Positions 36,046-46,510 of a DNA stretch of 64,000 nucleotides are shown in pieces. The notes under the pieces are model-generated. The model made no database searches, had not been told where the DNA came from, and saw only the letters and a program-made list of their open reading frames with translations. A program made the position numbers and the translations under genes. The stretch is from JBBRBB01 sp963830175 (lineage in GTDB: Bacteria; Bacteroidota; Bacteroidia; Chitinophagales; Chitinophagaceae): contig CAWHKV010000004.1 of assembly GCA_963830175.1 (NCBI GenBank), positions 62,001-126,000 on the forward strand. Direction: 5' to 3'. Within the stretch, counting starts at the first letter, position 1, and each line of letters opens with the position of its first letter.

Positions 36046-36423
36046 TTATTTCAAAGCAAGTCTCTTTTGCTTTGCCCGCATCACATTTTCTTCCAGTCTA
36101 AACTTAACAATGTCAGCAACCAGTGCTAAAGGCAATGGACCATTTAGTTTAAAATGAATGGTGCCCTTTGATGTTTTAAATGCGGAGATATCATCTTTAA
36201 AAGCTTCTACTGCAGAAGCCCCCGGATAAAAACCTATATGATTGGGATATGCACCAAAATGAACCAGGTTGCCGTGATAGGTAAATGTAGGAATACCGTA
36301 AGAAATTTTTTCTTCCGCTAGTGGCGCTGCTATTTGAATAGCATACCGGAGCTTTTGTAATTGGGTTTGTACCTCTCCGGGAAATTCGCCGATATAACTT
36401 TCTATATCTGCTATTGATCTCAT
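36046..36423 (-). CDS. DUF1801 (YdhG-like) protein
   Basis: A 125-residue soluble protein with the DUF1801 pattern: IESYIGEFPGEVQTQLQKLR, then EKISYGIPTFTYHGNLVHFG, HIGFYPGASAVEAFKDDI and KGTIHFKLNGPLPLALVADI, ending in a basic helix. Family members are small and sometimes annotated as iron-chaperone-like; the true function is not settled. It lies between the AraC regulator and the VOC gene on the same strand. Confidence 0.9.
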   Translation of the reverse strand: MRSIADIESYIGEFPGEVQTQLQKLRYAIQIAAPLAEEKISYGIPTFTYHGNLVHFGAYPNHIGFYPGASAVEAFKDDISAFKTSKGTIHFKLNGPLPLALVADIVKFRLEENVMRAKQKRLALK

Positions 36424-36478
36424 TTTTTTAAGGATAAATTAAGAATGGGTCTATCCTAAATTTATTTAAAAATTTTCA

Positions 36479-37318
36479 TCAGGCAAATCTTTTTTTAAAT
36501 ACTGAAGGGTTCTCTCCCGTAATTTTTTTGAACAGTTTATTAAAATAGCTAAGGCTTTCAAACCCTACTTCGTAACAAGATTCAGTAACGCTGTTTCCCT
36601 GCAACAGCAATGTTTTTGCCTGCGTTATTCTGTATTGGTTTACAAATTCAGTAAATGTAAGATTGGTTTGTTTTTTAAAATACCTGCAAAATGCCGGTGT
36701 ACTCAGATAAACGTTTGCGGCAACCTCATTCACATCTGGGGTTTCATTATAGTGCGCATGAATGTATGTGTACACAGAACCCATACGAATTTTGTCATTT
36801 AAAAATATTTTAAGGCTCGTATCTTTTTCATTCAATGCAAATACTTCTTTTGAGGTTGCAAGTTTTTGTAAGATTTGAAGCAGGCATACAAGCTGGTCAA
36901 AAGCATTCAACGTCTCCATTTGTTTTAATCTTTCAACAGTCCATAATTTGGTTTTGCCTGAAAAAGAAAGTCCCAGGTTTGCTTTAGAAAAAAGCTTTTT
37001 CAAATAAAACATTTCAGGTGCTTCAAAAATGGCATTACCTAAAAAATCTTCTTTGAATTGAACTACAATTTGCCTGTACGCAGTTTTTACACCGTAATCA
37101 AAATTTAAATGGGGAACATTGGAACCTATCAAAACCAAATCACTATGCATAAAGCTGGATACATGTTGCCCCACATGTCTTATTCCATTTTTAGCTTCAA
37201 CATACACCAGTTCGAATTCGGGATGGTAGTGCCAGAAAAAATTATTTCTTAACCGTGGTTTAAAAAACTTAAATGATTGCCCGGGATCGGGAACGACAAT
37301 CTCTTTTTTAATCTTCAC
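36479..37318 (-). CDS. AraC-family transcriptional regulator
   Basis: A 279-residue regulator with a GTG start (37318). The N-terminal cupin-like effector domain (about 1-165) contains FFWHYHPEFELVYVEAKNGI, a likely ligand pocket. The C-terminal double helix-turn-helix spans about 180-279: VNEVAANVYLSTPAFCRYFK, then VTESCYEVGFESLSYFNKLF followed by GENPSVFKKRF. It is divergent from the phytanoyl-CoA dioxygenase gene over 135 bp, so it probably controls that gene, itself, or both. The inducer is unknown. Confidence 0.93.
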   Translation of the reverse strand: MKIKKEIVVPDPGQSFKFFKPRLRNNFFWHYHPEFELVYVEAKNGIRHVGQHVSSFMHSDLVLIGSNVPHLNFDYGVKTAYRQIVVQFKEDFLGNAIFEAPEMFYLKKLFSKANLGLSFSGKTKLWTVERLKQMETLNAFDQLVCLLQILQKLATSKEVFALNEKDTSLKIFLNDKIRMGSVYTYIHAHYNETPDVNEVAANVYLSTPAFCRYFKKQTNLTFTEFVNQYRITQAKTLLLQGNSVTESCYEVGFESLSYFNKLFKKITGENPSVFKKRFA

Positions 37319-37453
37319 TTACAGAAATTTTCTATTAATATACAAAATATAGCCCTAAATCAATTTAAATGGTCAATACAGAGCAAAAACTGGTCATTCT
37401 GGTTTATGTATATCTTTTGTTTATGTATAAACTTTGTATTAATTATTTAATGT

Positions 37454-38422
37454 ATGCAACAACAAACTATGACACCCTCAATGGTTGCCAATGCCCATAA
37501 AGACATTCCCGGCAATCCTTCCACCGCAAAAAGCAGCAAGGTTAAACTAAGCGACAGAACCAACGGTGAACCATTAAAAGTTTTAACTGAAGAAGATTGG
37601 AAATTCTGGAAACACAACGGTTACATTGTTATAAAAGATGCGGTTCCAAAAGAGCAGGTTGAAAGGCTTGCAAATTTTTTGTGGGAATTTGAAGAAAAAG
37701 ATCCGCAAAACCCGGATACCTGGTACACTCCTCCCCGGGCAGAAATGATGATGAAGGAGTTAACCAACACAGGTATGGTTGAAGTGTATAACCACCAGTA
37801 TTTATGGGATAACAGGCAATATCCAAAAGTACATGAAGCTTTTTCAGATATATGGGGCACGGAGAAATTATGGGTTACGATCGATCGTGCAAATTTAAAT
37901 TTACCTGTTCGCCCCGGTTATGAATACAAAGGTTTTATTCATTGGGATTATGATCCGGAAACAAAGCCCCAGAACGTTCAGGGTGTTTTGGCGCTTGCCG
38001 ACCAAACTGATGAAAACATGGGCGGTTTTCAATGCGTGCCAGAACTGTTTAGAACCTATGATACCTGGAAACTTACGCAGCCTGAAGACCGTGATCATTT
38101 TAAACCTGATGTAACTGGCTTCGAGATTGTAAAAGTTAAATTGAATGCCGGTGACCTACTGATATTTAATAGCCTGCAACCTCACGGTATTCGCGTAAAT
38201 AACAGTGGCAATAAAGTTCGAATTGCACAGTATATTTCTATGATGCCTGCGGAAGAAGATAACGAAGAACTTGTGCAATGGCGCATTTCTTCCTGGAAGG
38301 AAAGGCGTGCACCTGAAGGATATGCATTTCCCGGAGATCCGAGAAAGTGGGAGCAAACCAAATACGGTACAGCTGAGCTTTCAACCCTGGGTAAAAAATT
38401 GTTGGGTTTGGAAAAATGGTGA
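37454..38422 (+). CDS. Phytanoyl-CoA dioxygenase family (Fe(II)/2-oxoglutarate) enzyme
   Basis: A 322-residue soluble enzyme of the PhyH family. The sequence has WKFWKHNGYIVIKDAVPKEQ near residue 38, the H-x-D of the iron facial triad in FIHWDYDPET, the distal His in SLQPHGIRVNNS and a downstream Arg (NKVRIAQYIS) for 2-oxoglutarate. Such enzymes hydroxylate carbon substrates; the target is unknown. Upstream AT-rich DNA contains tttatgtataaactttg, which resembles a Bacteroidota promoter. The divergent AraC regulator suggests induction by its substrate. Confidence 0.9.
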   Translation: MQQQTMTPSMVANAHKDIPGNPSTAKSSKVKLSDRTNGEPLKVLTEEDWKFWKHNGYIVIKDAVPKEQVERLANFLWEFEEKDPQNPDTWYTPPRAEMMMKELTNTGMVEVYNHQYLWDNRQYPKVHEAFSDIWGTEKLWVTIDRANLNLPVRPGYEYKGFIHWDYDPETKPQNVQGVLALADQTDENMGGFQCVPELFRTYDTWKLTQPEDRDHFKPDVTGFEIVKVKLNAGDLLIFNSLQPHGIRVNNSGNKVRIAQYISMMPAEEDNEELVQWRISSWKERRAPEGYAFPGDPRKWEQTKYGTAELSTLGKKLLGLEKW

Positions 38423-38443
38423 TGAAAGTTAAGTATTGATAAC

Positions 38444-39202
38444 CTATTCTGCAGCGGGTATCTCTGCCCAGTTCTCCCCGCGCTTAATGCGCAAAATTTG
38501 GGTGTCCGTTATTTTAAAATGTTTTACCAATTGTTTAATAGACTTTCCTTCGTTCAATAGTTTTTTAAGCAGCATTACTTTTGTTACGGTTAATTTGGTA
38601 GCCTTGCTGTTTTCCTTCCTCCTGCTCTTCCGGTCTAATTTCTCTTTTATTACGTGCGGACTTTTTTGTTGATGGGCATAATTTTCTTCGGGTTTCATCC
38701 ACTTCAGGTTTTCAAACCGGTTATTTAATTTGTCATGATCCAAATGCGCAACAATCGTTTGACCTGAGCGGGGTTTGGGCAGAAAATATTCTGCTACCAG
38801 GCGATGAACCAATGCATGATAATGAATTGTTCTTGCTTTTAGGTCATCCTGAAATTTTTTAGAGAGCGACTTTTTTAAGTGGGCCAATAAATCCTGCGAT
38901 TCTTTAATTGTAGCACCATTGGATTTATTTTTTTTCTGAGATTTAATTTTTTCAGAAAGCTTACTAACCTGTTGCTGAAGAAAGTTAAATTTTTTTTGAT
39001 CCTTTTCCGGACGCGGGCTATACAACTTCAGCCGGATAATTCGATATCCGTTAATCATTGATCCTTTCAAAATTTTTCCCTGGCTTATTTTATTGAATGT
39101 TTTAAGCCTTCCAAAATTCGAAATTTCAAGTTTAAAATCATTGGTATAATCCAAATCAATTTTCACCTCTTTCCATCTTTCACCTGGATAATCCTTTTCC
39201 AT
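38444..39202 (-). CDS. NUMOD4/HNH homing-type endonuclease, stand-alone
   Basis: A 252-residue protein. The N-terminal part is a NUMOD4-like module (ERWKEVKIDLDYTNDFKLEI, SNFGRLKTFNKISQGKIL). The HNH core spans HRLVAEYFLPKPRSG and VAHLDHDKLNNRFENLKWM, the usual H-x(n)-H...N layout. The C-terminus has a helix-turn-helix-like MLLKKLLNEGKSIKQLVKHF that may recognise DNA. A lysine-rich insertion lies between strands. The start is taken at ATG 39202, because a promoter element TATATTTG (39214-39207) overlaps the alternative start at 39217. No intron or split host gene surrounds it, so it is a free-standing mobile nuclease. Confidence 0.88.
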   Translation of the reverse strand: MEKDYPGERWKEVKIDLDYTNDFKLEISNFGRLKTFNKISQGKILKGSMINGYRIIRLKLYSPRPEKDQKKFNFLQQQVSKLSEKIKSQKKNKSNGATIKESQDLLAHLKKSLSKKFQDDLKARTIHYHALVHRLVAEYFLPKPRSGQTIVAHLDHDKLNNRFENLKWMKPEENYAHQQKSPHVIKEKLDRKSRRKENSKATKLTVTKVMLLKKLLNEGKSIKQLVKHFKITDTQILRIKRGENWAEIPAAE

Positions 39203-39206
39203 ATTG

Positions 39207-39222
39207 CAAATATACAAAAGTA
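39207..39222 (-). promoter_or_regulatory. Tandem TAnnTTTG elements directly before the HNH gene
   Basis: Reading the minus strand, TACTTTTG (39222-39215) and TATATTTG (39214-39207) lie side by side, and the HNH ATG is only five bases further on. The transcript would be nearly leaderless. A TTG (39234-39232) sits 17 bases upstream of TATATTTG and may be the -33 element. Confidence 0.5.
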
Positions 39223-39344
39223 CCTTCTATGCAATTGTTCATACATTCACAAAGTAGCGTGTATACTGCTTTTGATGAGATGTGCAGCAGAATGTATAAG
39301 TGCAATAGAATAGAAAATATTTATTTATAAAATGCTATATGCAA

Positions 39345-40574
39345 TTATATTTTTGTTCTTAAAATTTCTCCTTCGCTTGCTGCGATTACAGACGCTCCAG
39401 AGGTATCACTCCATACATTTACAGAGGTGCGGAACATGTCTAATATTCTGTCCACTGCTATAATTAATCCAACGCCTTCAAGTGGAAGCCCAACCGAAGT
39501 TAAAACCACGCTGATCATAACTAAACCAGCCATTGGTACTCCTGCTGCCCCAATGGAGGCAAGCAATGCAGTAACCACGATAATCACCTGCTGAAGTGCA
39601 GAAAGATCAATTCCATATGCCTGTGCAATAAATATGGCAGCCACACATTCATATAAGGCAGTGCCATCCATATTCATGGTAGCACCAAGAGGTAAAACGA
39701 AACTGCTAATTTTATTGGAAACTCCTGCTTTATTTTCTAATGCGTGCAGGGTTAAAGGCAACGTGGCAGAAGAGGATGAAGTTGAGAAGGCAGTAATTAA
39801 TGGTGTGGAAACTGCTTTAAAATGTTTTATGGGATTTATTTTCCCGATAAAACGCATGATAAGAGGCAGTGTAATAGATGCATGAATAATTAATGCAATG
39901 ATAACAGTTAGCATATACTTACCGAGTCGTAAGAAAACCGCCCCCAGTGCACCTTCTTCATCCATATTATCGGCAACTACAATTGCAATGATACCGAGTA
40001 CCCCAAGCGGTGTAAATTTTATTATGAAATGGGTGATCTTCATCATTAATTCAAAACCCGCATTAACACCCTTTATAACCATAGGTTTGTATTGTTCTGA
40101 TAATTGGGTTGAAAATATTCCAAGGAGAATGGCAAAAAATATTATTGATAACATATTTCCACTGGCAAGCGTGGTAAAAATATTTTCCGGTATAATATTC
40201 ATTAATGTTTGTCCGAAATTTTCTCCTGCTGTTGCTAAACCTTCTACGGGTTGATTAAAACCAAGGTCTGCACCCACACCGGGTTTCATTAAGTTAACAA
40301 TAATTAATCCTGTAGTTACCGCAGCAAGAGTGCTTCCCAGGTAATATACTATAGTCTTTAAACCAAGCCTCCCTAAACCAGTTGAATTTCCAACATTTAC
40401 TATTCCTGCCATTACGGAGAAAAGCAAAAGTGGAATAATTATCATTCGCAGGAATTTTAGAAATGCTGTACCCATCCACCCTACATATTCAACATGATCT
40501 GTAAAAAAATATCCAAATAAAATTCCTGCAAATAAACCAATGAATATTTGCCAGTGCAATGCTATTGTTTTCAT
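39345..40574 (-). CDS. Dicarboxylate/amino acid:cation symporter (SDF family)
   Basis: A 409-residue GltPh-like transporter starting at ATG 40574 (MKTIALHWQIFIGLFAGILF). Family landmarks are the serine-rich loop STSSSSATLPLTLHALENK (HP1), LPLGATMNMDGTALYECVAA (TM7 with NMDGT) and the HP2 region VPMAGLVMISVVLTSVGLPL, then the TM8 motif AVDRILDMFRTSVNVWSD. These bind Na+ or H+ and an acidic substrate such as glutamate, aspartate or C4-dicarboxylate. It is a trimer in the inner membrane in characterised homologues. Monocistronic. Confidence 0.95.
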   Translation of the reverse strand: MKTIALHWQIFIGLFAGILFGYFFTDHVEYVGWMGTAFLKFLRMIIIPLLLFSVMAGIVNVGNSTGLGRLGLKTIVYYLGSTLAAVTTGLIIVNLMKPGVGADLGFNQPVEGLATAGENFGQTLMNIIPENIFTTLASGNMLSIIFFAILLGIFSTQLSEQYKPMVIKGVNAGFELMMKITHFIIKFTPLGVLGIIAIVVADNMDEEGALGAVFLRLGKYMLTVIIALIIHASITLPLIMRFIGKINPIKHFKAVSTPLITAFSTSSSSATLPLTLHALENKAGVSNKISSFVLPLGATMNMDGTALYECVAAIFIAQAYGIDLSALQQVIIVVTALLASIGAAGVPMAGLVMISVVLTSVGLPLEGVGLIIAVDRILDMFRTSVNVWSDTSGASVIAASEGEILRTKI

Positions 40575-40688
40575 ATGTATGTTATGAGATGGAATAATAT
40601 ACAATTATTCTTTTGATTTTAAAATATCAATGAAGATACTGTTACAGTAATGCGGAAAAGTAATGATGAAAACTTATGGGGAAATCTG

Positions 40689-42022
40689 TTAAGACCCTTT
40701 TATGTTGTTCTTGCTGGTAAATCTTAATTCGTAAAAGGCAATGATTGCAACTGCAATATATTCCAATGCAATAAGCCAATAATTTTCCTGTACAGGAGTA
40801 GATTGATAGGCAGCATAACTAAGGGTTACAACATAAGACCATACAATTGCAAACCTGAATGGCGTAAACACTGTTAGGGCAACGGGCAGGCATATATACC
40901 ATGGATGAATAATAGTGGATAATAAAAGAAAAATTGTGATGCTAAATAACCCTGTATAGGCAGGATTTTTATTGCGAATTATTTTTTTGCTGAAAGATAT
41001 ATATACAATTATAATCCCTGCAATTAGGGCAAGTGTTGCCCAGCAACGCCTATGATATTATAACCGGTTATGTATGTACCTATGTAACGGGTAATATAAT
41101 ACAGGCTTGCATTAAATTCAAAGCGTTGAAAAAACAGATCAATACCTGATGTAAGGCTGCTGATCATTTCTGAATCCAATATGGGCAGGTATAAAAGCAA
41201 AGTCGTAAATCCGCATAATGCTCCATATATCAAACCTTTTCTCCATCCCACTTTGCTGATGATCAGGGGGAGAAAAATAATTGGAATTATTTTAGATGCA
41301 ATAGCCAGTCCCATACTTATCGCCGACCATTGCCATTTGTTTTTGCTTAGCAGCATAAATGAAAGCACCACAAAAAAAATCATAACCCCATCAAAGTGTA
41401 CATTGCCTGTTAATTCGGTAATGATGAGCGGGTTTAAAAAGTATAACAATGCAGTATAATGTGGCATTTTATATTGCTTCAGCAATGCGATCATTACTAT
41501 TAAAGTACCTGTTTCAAATATTGTAATAATTGCCTTAAAAAAAATAATGGCAGCAGGAATGCTTACCGGAAATAATTTCCCGGCAATAAAAAAAATGTAC
41601 TGCATAACCGGGGGATAAATGGTAAAGTACCCGGGTGAATTTAAATGGTTGAACAAATCAATACTTAACCCGGTAGGGTGTTTTGCTTGTATGATTTCTG
41701 CCGGTAAAAAATGAAAAGGATTTATGCCCTCTGCAGCTAACCTCCCATCCCAGATAAAACGATAAACATCTTCAGAAAGATTAGGTGTTGAGAATAAAAG
41801 TAGCACCCGAAATAAAATTCCAGCCAGAACCATTAGCCCAAACATTGAACCCGAAAAGAATTTAAAAAGGAAATAATATGAAATAAACAGAAGCGTGAAT
41901 AAAAAAAACAACTGTAAAAAATTATTTCTATCAGTTAAATAATTCAGTAAAAAATAAAATGCACCACTTATTATTAATAGGGCATATCCAAAAACTTTAT
42001 TGTCCCTTGCCTTAAGGTTCAT
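40689..42022 (-). pseudogene. Polytopic glycosyltransferase (mannosyltransferase/GT-C type), frameshifted
   Basis: The frame from 42022 carries many membrane helices (GYALLIISGAFYFLLNYLTD; a GT-C style first loop SEDVYRFIWDGRLAAEGINP; SPGYFTIYPPVMQYIFFIAG; LTGNVHFDGVMIFFVVLSFM). It stops early at 41024 after GYNIIGVAGQHLP. Restoring one G in the run at about 41039 gives GVAGATLALIAGIIIVYISF and continues in frame through TIIHPWYICLPVALTVFTPF to the stop at 40689, for about 444 residues. It would use a polyprenyl-phosphate sugar to glycosylate an envelope acceptor. It is the last gene of the operon and overlaps the lipoprotein gene by 11 bp. Confidence 0.85.
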
Positions 42023-42939
42023 AGCGCCTTAATTGAAGCGTATCCCTGTATGTACTGTCAGATGGGGCATTGTGTTGCCAGTATGCCAGCCAGATTGTAT
42101 TTTTTTTAGTGGCGATGGATGTTAGCAGTCTTTTATTGTTACCAAAACCATCGGGGTAACTTTCCTGCCAGCCTAAAATTTCATAAGGGCGCCTTCTCAC
42201 TGAAATAAATTTTTAAAGTTCTTTGCAGGGCAGGGTAGTGAATGGTGTACACTTTCGCAGCAATGTTGTTTACCAGGAATGTATCAGCATTATTAATACT
42301 TAACACACAATCTTCCGCTTTCATTTTATTATGCGATAGACGCTGAAATAATAATCCTGGAATCATTTTTCCATTTCCCTGCGGCAGGCCTGCGGGATTG
42401 ATGCGAATGCGATTCCACATTCCATCCTCCATCAGTGCTTCGCTTATTTTTCCGTCCTGGTCGCCTTCTTCTTCAAAATAAGAATGTAACTGAAAATCTA
42501 TATCCCTTCCATGAGATCTCAATTGCGAATAGGTTTGTCCGCACCATTCCTGAGATGTAGCTGTAGCTTTAAGCATCTTTTCTTTACCCTCTTTAGAAAC
42601 GGGTGTAAACGCAGACAGCATCATCGAGTAAGGGTAAATTCCGGTAACAAATTTTTTAGTCATATTCATTTTAAGAACACGCACTTTTTTATTTTCATTT
42701 TCAGGCTTGTCAAGCTTTATCAATTTGTCGGTTGAAAAATCTTCTGTAACAAAGATCAGGGTGGCTTCACCCTGCCTTAAATTTCCGTATCGCGCCTGCT
42801 GTAAATTGTAACTGCTTATTTCAGCTTTGCCTGCGTACCATTGTTGTTTAAATTGAGTGGATGGTTCTTTCACACTATTGTTGCATGAAAAGAAAAAGAA
42901 CGTGCAACATGAAACCATAAGCAGGTAAAATTTCTTCAT
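42012..42939 (-). pseudogene. Envelope lipoprotein, frameshifted near its C-terminus
   Basis: A lipoprotein (MKKFYLLMVSCCTFFFFSC, lipobox Cys 19) of which 252 residues are in frame (42939-42181). The body includes QQARYGNLRQGEATLIFVTE, KKVRVLKMNMTKKFVTGIYP and WCGQTYSQLRSHGRDIDFQL. Removing one base near 42190 joins YFSEKAP to YEILGWQESYPDGFGN and extends to 42012, about 308 residues, overlapping the glycosyltransferase start by 11 bp. Similar Bacteroidota lipoproteins have been labelled 'septum formation inhibitor Maf', a name I do not support from sequence. Its role is likely envelope glycan related, judging by neighbours. Confidence 0.8.
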
Positions 42940-42940
42940 C

Positions 42941-43636
42941 TTATTTATATTTAATAATTGTTGAAATTATTTTATAACCTGCCAGCAATGTGCCCTTTAC
43001 TGTTCCGCTGATCTTTGAAAAGCCAATTCGCTTCCGGTAAGAGACAGGCACCTCCACAACATTCATTTTTAACCGGGCAGCTTTCAATTGCATTTCAACG
43101 GTCCAGCCAAAATTTCTATCAACCATATTCATCTGTACCAGGCTGTTAAACCGGATTGCCCTGAATGGCCCGAGGTCGGTATACACCGCGCCATACATAA
43201 TTTTTATCATTCTTGTCGCAAGCCAGTTGCCAAAGACCTGGGGTATGGTCATAGATCCTTTTTCTTTATTTCCGAGAGCACGCGAACCGATTACCATATC
43301 AGCATTATTAAGAATGATATGTTGCAAAAGTAAGGGCATCTCTTCGGGGTGATCAGAATAATCTCCATCTAAAAAAACAACAATATCTGGTTTTTGCTGC
43401 AAAGTTTTTATATACGCTATTCCTTTCAGGCAGGCATATCCATATCCGGTATTTTGCTCAATTAAAACAGTTGCACCAGCATTTTTTGCAGCAACCCCCG
43501 TGTTATCTGTTGAATTATTATCTACAACAATTATTTCGTTCACCAGCCCTACAGGAATATCTGCAATAACCTTTGCAATTGAATTTTCTTCATTGAATGC
43601 GGGAATAATCACAACTATTTTGTTCTGATCAATCAT
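42941..43636 (-). CDS. GT2 family glycosyltransferase (dolichyl-phosphate-mannose-synthase-like)
   Basis: A 231-residue soluble GT-A enzyme, complete and intact. It has VVIIPAFNEENSIAKVIADI at the N-terminus, the acidic IIVVDNNSTDNTG, the metal-binding DGDYSDHPEEMP (DxD-like) and GSRALGNKEKGSMTIPQVFG followed by FRAIRFNSLVQM and WTVEMQLKAARLK. This matches polyprenyl-phosphate hexosyl transferases. It probably makes the lipid-linked sugar used by the polytopic transferase two genes downstream. It overlaps the upstream GT2 gene by 8 bp and precedes the lipoprotein by 1 bp. Confidence 0.9.
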   Translation of the reverse strand: MIDQNKIVVIIPAFNEENSIAKVIADIPVGLVNEIIVVDNNSTDNTGVAAKNAGATVLIEQNTGYGYACLKGIAYIKTLQQKPDIVVFLDGDYSDHPEEMPLLLQHIILNNADMVIGSRALGNKEKGSMTIPQVFGNWLATRMIKIMYGAVYTDLGPFRAIRFNSLVQMNMVDRNFGWTVEMQLKAARLKMNVVEVPVSYRKRIGFSKISGTVKGTLLAGYKIISTIIKYK

Positions 43637-45123
43637 GCAGGTTAATCAGTGATTTTCTTTCCCATAATGTCAAAACAAAAACAATTGAAAAACCGGTACA
43701 TGCCATTAACAGCACCGGCAGGCTTCCAAAATTTTGTAACAATATCGCTTCTATTAATCCATACAAAAAATAAAGAATTAAAATTCCTTCAACAATTGTT
43801 AGGGGCCTGCAAATTTGTATTCGCATATTTACTTTTAAGTGCTTTTGTTTTGTTTTTAATTGCATTAAATTTTGGAGTTCGTATAAACGGAGATTTAAAT
43901 CCGAGGTATCCTTGTATAATTCCAATAGCGTTGCTTAATGATAAGCCGATAAACAAGGATACAAACAATGGGAAGTGAATTATGAAACCAACTGCTTTAC
44001 GGGCAACACTGCCGGTTGTTGTGTTTGCATAGGATATAAAATAATGCAGGATATAAATACAAAAACTTATCGCAAGCAATCCAGAGATTTTAAACAAAAA
44101 TGCATACTGCGGATATGATTCTTTTATAAATAACATGGGCACCGTTAATAACGCATACAGGATTATACTTATGAACCCAAAACTATAGACGAGGTGAAAA
44201 GCACCGTGCAATTTAGCCCCTGGCGATACGTTGGAAGTAAAGAGCTTTTTAAGGTTTTTCCGGGCTGTTTCAGCTCCACCTTTTGTCCAGCGAAATTGTT
44301 GAGATTTTAATGCACTTACAAGGGGTGGTAATTCAGCAGGAGTGATTAAATTTTCAAGATATACAAACTTCCATCCGCGCATTTGTGCCCGGTAACTGAG
44401 GTCGAAATCTTCAGTAAGGGTATCAGCCTGCCAGTTACCGGCATCCAGTATAGCCTGTTTTCGCCAAACCCCTGCAGTGCCGTTAAAATTTATAAAATAA
44501 CCGCCTGCATTCCTGCCCTGCTGTTCTATGGTAAAATGCCCGTCTAGTGCCATTGCCTGCAATCTTGCAAGCAAGGATTCATCTTTATTAATGTGCCCCC
44601 ATTTGGTTTGCACCATGCCAATGTTTTCATTATTAAAGTGTGGTATGGTTCGCAAAAGAAAATTTTTAGCAGGGAGAAAATCTGCATCGAATACCGCAAT
44701 GAATTCTCCCCTTGCAATGGCAAGCCCATGCTTTAAAGCACCTGCTTTATAACCCTCACGTGAAGTACGCTGAATATGTTGGATGGGAACATGCCTGCTC
44801 AGCAACTGTTGAATTTTTTGTGAAACCAATTGCGTCGTTTCGTCCGTACTGTCATCCAATACCTGTATTTCCATCCGGTTGCGGGGATAATCAATGCAGG
44901 CAACGGTTTCTAATAATCTTTCAATTACATGTAATTCGTTATAAACGGGAAGCTGAATTGTTACGAAAGGAAAGTGGTCACCGCCCTGCAGGATCGTTTC
45001 ACTTTTTTTCGCTGATCTCAGGTAGTGAAATATAAGGTGTGCGTCGAAAAATGAATGGAATAAAACAAAAATGATAGAAAAACCATACAGTACCACAATA
45101 ATATTTACCACCACATCAATCAT
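43629..45123 (-). pseudogene. Membrane GT2 glycosyltransferase (cellulose-synthase-like), frameshifted
   Basis: The reading frame begins at ATG 45123 (MIDVVVNIIVVLYGFSIIFV membrane helix). It shows a GT2 core: FPFVTIQLPVYNELHVIERL, VLDDSTDET, AVFDADFLPAKNFL (DxD), EDFDLSYRAQMRGW and the QFRWTKGGAET (QxxRW) signature, then several membrane helices. It stops at 43789 after LQAPNNC. Removing one C from the run at about 43805 joins the frame to TIVEGILILYFLYGLIEAIL and LWERKSLINLHD and ends at 43629, giving about 497 residues. It would be a processive or lipid-acceptor glycosyltransferase. One gene upstream is the 4Fe-4S protein (14-bp gap). Confidence 0.87.
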
Positions 45124-45137
45124 TATGCACAAAGGTA

Positions 45138-46499
45138 TTATAATTGAACTGTGATGTTGTTTTTGCCAATGGTAATAGGCTTATCATTAACCCTGTTTTG
45201 TGTTTTCCCATTTTCAAGTTTAAGTACGCCGCGTGGACAAACAGTTGCACATACTCCGCAACCTACGCAGGATGCCCGAACAATATTTTGTTCGCGCTGC
45301 GCATACCATCTTACATCTATACCCATTTCACAATAAGTGGAGCAATTACCGCAGCTAATGCATTGGCCACCATTGGTGGTAATTCTAAACCGTGATTTAA
45401 ATCGTTGAAATAATCCCAAGATGGCAGCCATGGGGCAACCAAACCTGCACCACACCCGCGATCCCATAATAGGGTAGAACCCTACGCCCACTAACACCAG
45501 AAAAAATAGCACCAATAAAAAACCCATACCATTGTGCAAAGGCACCTGAAACAGAACCGAGTATACCTCCTTCGTAATAAGAATTCAGCCAGAGTAACAG
45601 GTGGTGAGGGTTATAAAAACCAAGCACACTGTGCACCATCCATCTTTCAATCTTCCATGCCTTTAAACTTTTATCTGATAAATGACGGTAGGGATCACCT
45701 GCAGTTTCCGCCAAACCACCGCAACCGCACACCCATGAACAATACCAGCGTTTGCCATATTTATAAGTTAAGTATAGGCGTTGCAATAAACGTCATCATG
45801 GCTCCCCAAAAGACCATAAAAACACCCAGGTGTCCAGAGTTGAACAATGCATGAACATCAGAAGGAAAAAGATAGTTATACTTTAAGTGGCCAGAAATAC
45901 GTGAAATAAAATTCCGGCTCATTTAGTTTCTTTAAGAAACATGGGAATGAAGAAATGCAAATCCCAACTGGAAAGAACATGACCGAAAATGTTCGGATAA
46001 CATGATAACTGCTGTGCCGGTTTTTACTAATAAAACGAATGCCCATAACAAGGACAGCCAGTGAATAAAATGCGCCATACATAAACCATTGGTTGGCTGC
46101 CTGCCCTGTAATTAATTTACTTAACGGATCGAATACACTAATCAACCCTTCGAACAAAGAGGGAAACCAATAAATAATTACATAAAAGCCTGTAAGCACA
46201 ATCGCAAGTATCCAGGCAATTGTACCCCTGCTTGTCATACTTTTAAACATTACACCATCATTTCTAACCCCTGCCTCACTTTTTAGATAAGGCAACGCAT
46301 AAGTTATTCCACCCAATGAAAACATAGTTATGATAACCGTAAGTAATAGGGATGAATATGAACCACCATTGCCTGTTAGCGATACTACCACAGCCAGCAA
46401 TGCGATGGCTACAAACAATCCGCCCAATTTTTGATAGATTGATTGTTCTTTACTGTCTTCTGTAATTGACAGCGATGCGTGTATTGCTGTTTGTGCCAT
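45138..46499 (-). pseudogene. Membrane 4Fe-4S ferredoxin-type protein, six +1 frameshifts
   Basis: Read with six single-base skips, this is one protein of about 450 residues: a membrane part (several helices, LLLTVIITMFSLGGITYAL), a cysteine motif WYCSWVCGCGGLAETAG, a second WCRFGCPMAAILGLFQRF, and a C-terminal pair of [4Fe-4S] sites CISCGNCSTYCEMG and CVGCGVCATVCPRG. This is a NapH/NosR-like electron-transfer layout. The skips fall near 45974, 45949, 45928, 45884, 45769 and 45492. Without them only fragments remain. It lies 11 bp after an FAD oxidoreductase gene, its probable electron donor or acceptor. Confidence 0.85.
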
Positions 46500-46510
46500 A
46501 TGTTTAATTA

